DNA of 33,079 bases from Blastococcus sp. Its GTDB lineage: Bacteria; Actinomycetota; Actinomycetes; Mycobacteriales; Geodermatophilaceae. Location: NCBI GenBank assembly GCA_025965795.1, contig JAOPWH010000243.1, positions 1-33,079 of the forward strand. Direction: 5' to 3'. Position numbers and translations under genes: made by a program. Below, piece by piece: positions 32,003-33,079 of this stretch (its first letter is position 1; each line of letters opens with the position of its first letter). The notes under the pieces were generated by a model. It searched no databases and had not been told where the DNA came from. It worked only from the letters and a program-made list of their open reading frames with translations.

Positions 32003-33079
32003 TCAGCGGGTGGAGAGCACGGCCGCGCTCTCCGGGGGCAGGGTCACCGTCGCGCCGTCCAGGTCGGGGAGCTCGCCGGTGGCGAACAGGACGTCGGACG
32101 CCGGCACGTCCAGGTCGATCTCCCGCGGCTGGTCGGCCAGGTTGATGACGACCCGCAGCGACCCGCGCTGGACGACCATCCACTGATCCGCGTCGTCCCA
32201 GCTCACCGCCACGGCCGACAGGTCGGCGTCGACCAGGTCGGGATGGGCCCGCCGGAGCGCGAGCAGCGAGCGGTGCACGGCCAGCAGGCGCTCGTGCGGC
32301 TCCTCGTCCAGCTCCGACCAGTCCAGCTTGGACCGCTGGAACGTCTCCGGGTCCTGCGGATCGGGAACGACGTCGGCGTCCCAGCCGTGCTCGGCGAACT
32401 CCCCGATCCGCCCCTCGGCGGTCGCCTTGCCCAGCTCCGGCTCGGGATGGCTGGTGAAGAACTGCCACGGGGTGGTGGCACCCCACTCCTCGCCCATGAA
32501 CAGCATCGGGGTGAACGGGCTGGTCAGCACCAGCGTCGCGCCGACGCCCAGCAGGCCGGGGGAGAGGGAGGCGGAGATCCGGTCGCCGACGGCGCGGTTG
32601 CCGATCTGGTCGTGGTCCTGGATGTAGCCGAGGAACTTCCAGCCGGGCAGGGCGGCGGGGTCGACCGGCCGGCCGTGGTGCCGACGGCGGAAGCTGGACC
32701 AGGTGCCGTCGTGGAAGAACGCGCCGATCAGGGTCTTGGCCAGGCCCGCGAGGCCGGCCTCGGCGAAGTCGGCGTAGTAACCCTGACCCTCGCCGGTGAG
32801 GGTCGCGTGCAGCGCGTGGTGGAAGTCGTCGCTCCACTGTGCGGTGAGGCCCAGGCCCCCGGCGACCCGCGGGGTGACCATCCGGGGGTCGTTGAGGTCG
32901 CTCTCCGCGATCAGCGTGAGCGGCCGGCCGACGGCGACCGACAGCCTGTCCACCTCCTGGGCCAGCTCCTCGAGCACGTGGGTGGCCCGCTCGTCGACCA
33001 GCGCGTGCACGGCGTCCAGCCGGAGCCCGTCGACGTGCATGTCGCGCAGCCACATCAGCGCGTTGTCGATGACGTAGCG
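32003..33079 (-). CDS. treZ: Malto-oligosyltrehalose trehalohydrolase, C-terminal part (cut by window edge)
   Basis: The last 358 residues of a GH13 enzyme are present; the N-terminus lies beyond the window. The catalytic nucleophile sits in MHVDGLRLDAVHAL (D22 of the visible part), the acid/base in LIAESDLNDP (E59) and the transition-state stabiliser in YIQDHDQIGNRAVGDR (D157). The DQIGNRA and TPMLFMGEEWGA motifs distinguish TreZ from branching enzyme and other relatives. It releases trehalose from maltooligosyl-trehalose made by TreY in the cytoplasm. It is convergent with the aldolase gene (25 bases between stops) and belongs to a separate trehalose locus presumably continuing to the right. 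Confidence 0.93.
   Translation of the reverse strand, partial: RYVIDNALMWLRDMHVDGLRLDAVHALVDERATHVLEELAQEVDRLSVAVGRPLTLIAESDLNDPRMVTPRVAGGLGLTAQWSDDFHHALHATLTGEGQGYYADFAEAGLAGLAKTLIGAFFHDGTWSSFRRRHHGRPVDPAALPGWKFLGYIQDHDQIGNRAVGDRISASLSPGLLGVGATLVLTSPFTPMLFMGEEWGATTPWQFFTSHPEPELGKATAEGRIGEFAEHGWDADVVPDPQDPETFQRSKLDWSELDEEPHERLLAVHRSLLALRRAHPDLVDADLSAVAVSWDDADQWMVVQRGSLRVVINLADQPREIDLDVPASDVLFATGELPDLDGATVTLPPESAAVLSTR

Noticed and set aside
1-33079. CRISPR arrays, insertion sequences, tRNA or rRNA genes
   Set aside because: No spaced direct-repeat array, transposase motif, terminal inverted repeats or tRNA-like cloverleaf was recognised by reading.

Overview
This window comes from a very GC-rich chromosome. 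Coding regions have G or C at nearly all third positions, GTG and TTG starts are common, and many genes overlap by four bases (ATGA/GTGA). The gene content (a LigC-type ligase with a stand-alone primase-polymerase, a TAP-type secreted peptidase, an MprF-like DUF2156 protein, a maltokinase-cap protein and TreZ) indicates an actinomycete. The style fits Geodermatophilaceae or relatives, but the family is inference. No tRNA, rRNA, CRISPR, prophage or insertion sequence was seen.

Left part (1-9.8 kb), housekeeping and hypothetical: two tandem, apparently paralogous small proteins of unknown function (491-942); a DNA-repair pair, a LigD-type primase-polymerase (1343-2410) and an ATP-dependent LigC-like ligase (4085-5176), separated by a lipoprotein serine peptidase; a 706-residue membrane protein joining a rhomboid-like half to a DUF2156 aminoacyl-phosphatidylglycerol synthase half; a divergent maltokinase-cap protein; and a GYD-domain protein.

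Middle part (9.1-18.5 kb), a LacI-controlled deoxysugar/sugar-acid block. To the right of the regulator gene is an operon encoding all five activities of the non-phosphorylating L-fucose pathway: aldo/keto reductase (fucose dehydrogenase), amidohydrolase (fuconolactonase), enolase-superfamily fuconate dehydratase, SDR (2-keto-3-deoxy-fuconate dehydrogenase) and FAH-family hydrolase, expected to yield pyruvate plus lactate. To the left is a second transcription unit: an internally deleted FGGY-kinase remnant, a fucose-isomerase-like protein, a tagatose/psicose 3-epimerase-like protein and a RibD-C reductase. Copies of an imperfect TGAAATCGATTTCA palindrome lie in front of both units, and a third copy lies inside fucU. 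This looks like a LacI regulon.

Right part (18.5-32 kb), a GntR-controlled block. A six-gene, mostly overlapping leftward operon encodes an FGGY kinase, a D-2-hydroxyacid dehydrogenase, a shikimate-dehydrogenase-like protein, a phosphotriesterase-family metal hydrolase, a KDPG-type aldolase and a GntR/UTRA regulator. I cannot match this set to a pathway I know. It diverges, across a cluster of TGACA/TGTCA half-sites, from a rightward operon encoding a cupin-type glucose-6-phosphate isomerase, the mutarotase FucU and an RbsABC-type sugar importer. The binding-protein gene of that importer has lost its natural stop and runs 118 codons antisense into the convergent PfkB-kinase gene, which also looks clipped at its 3' end. 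A Gfo/Idh oxidoreductase and a small transaldolase/FSA-type aldolase follow. The window ends in the C-terminal part of TreZ (trehalose synthesis).

Taken together, 9-32 kb is a catabolic island for L-fucose or related deoxysugars, sugar acids and lactones: uptake (RbsABC), anomer conversion (FucU), oxidation, lactone opening, dehydration and retro-aldol or hydrolytic cleavage, under two regulators. The most novel parts are the unassigned kinase operon, the two decayed genes (kinase remnant and rbsB/pfkB 3' ends) and the shared operator motif.
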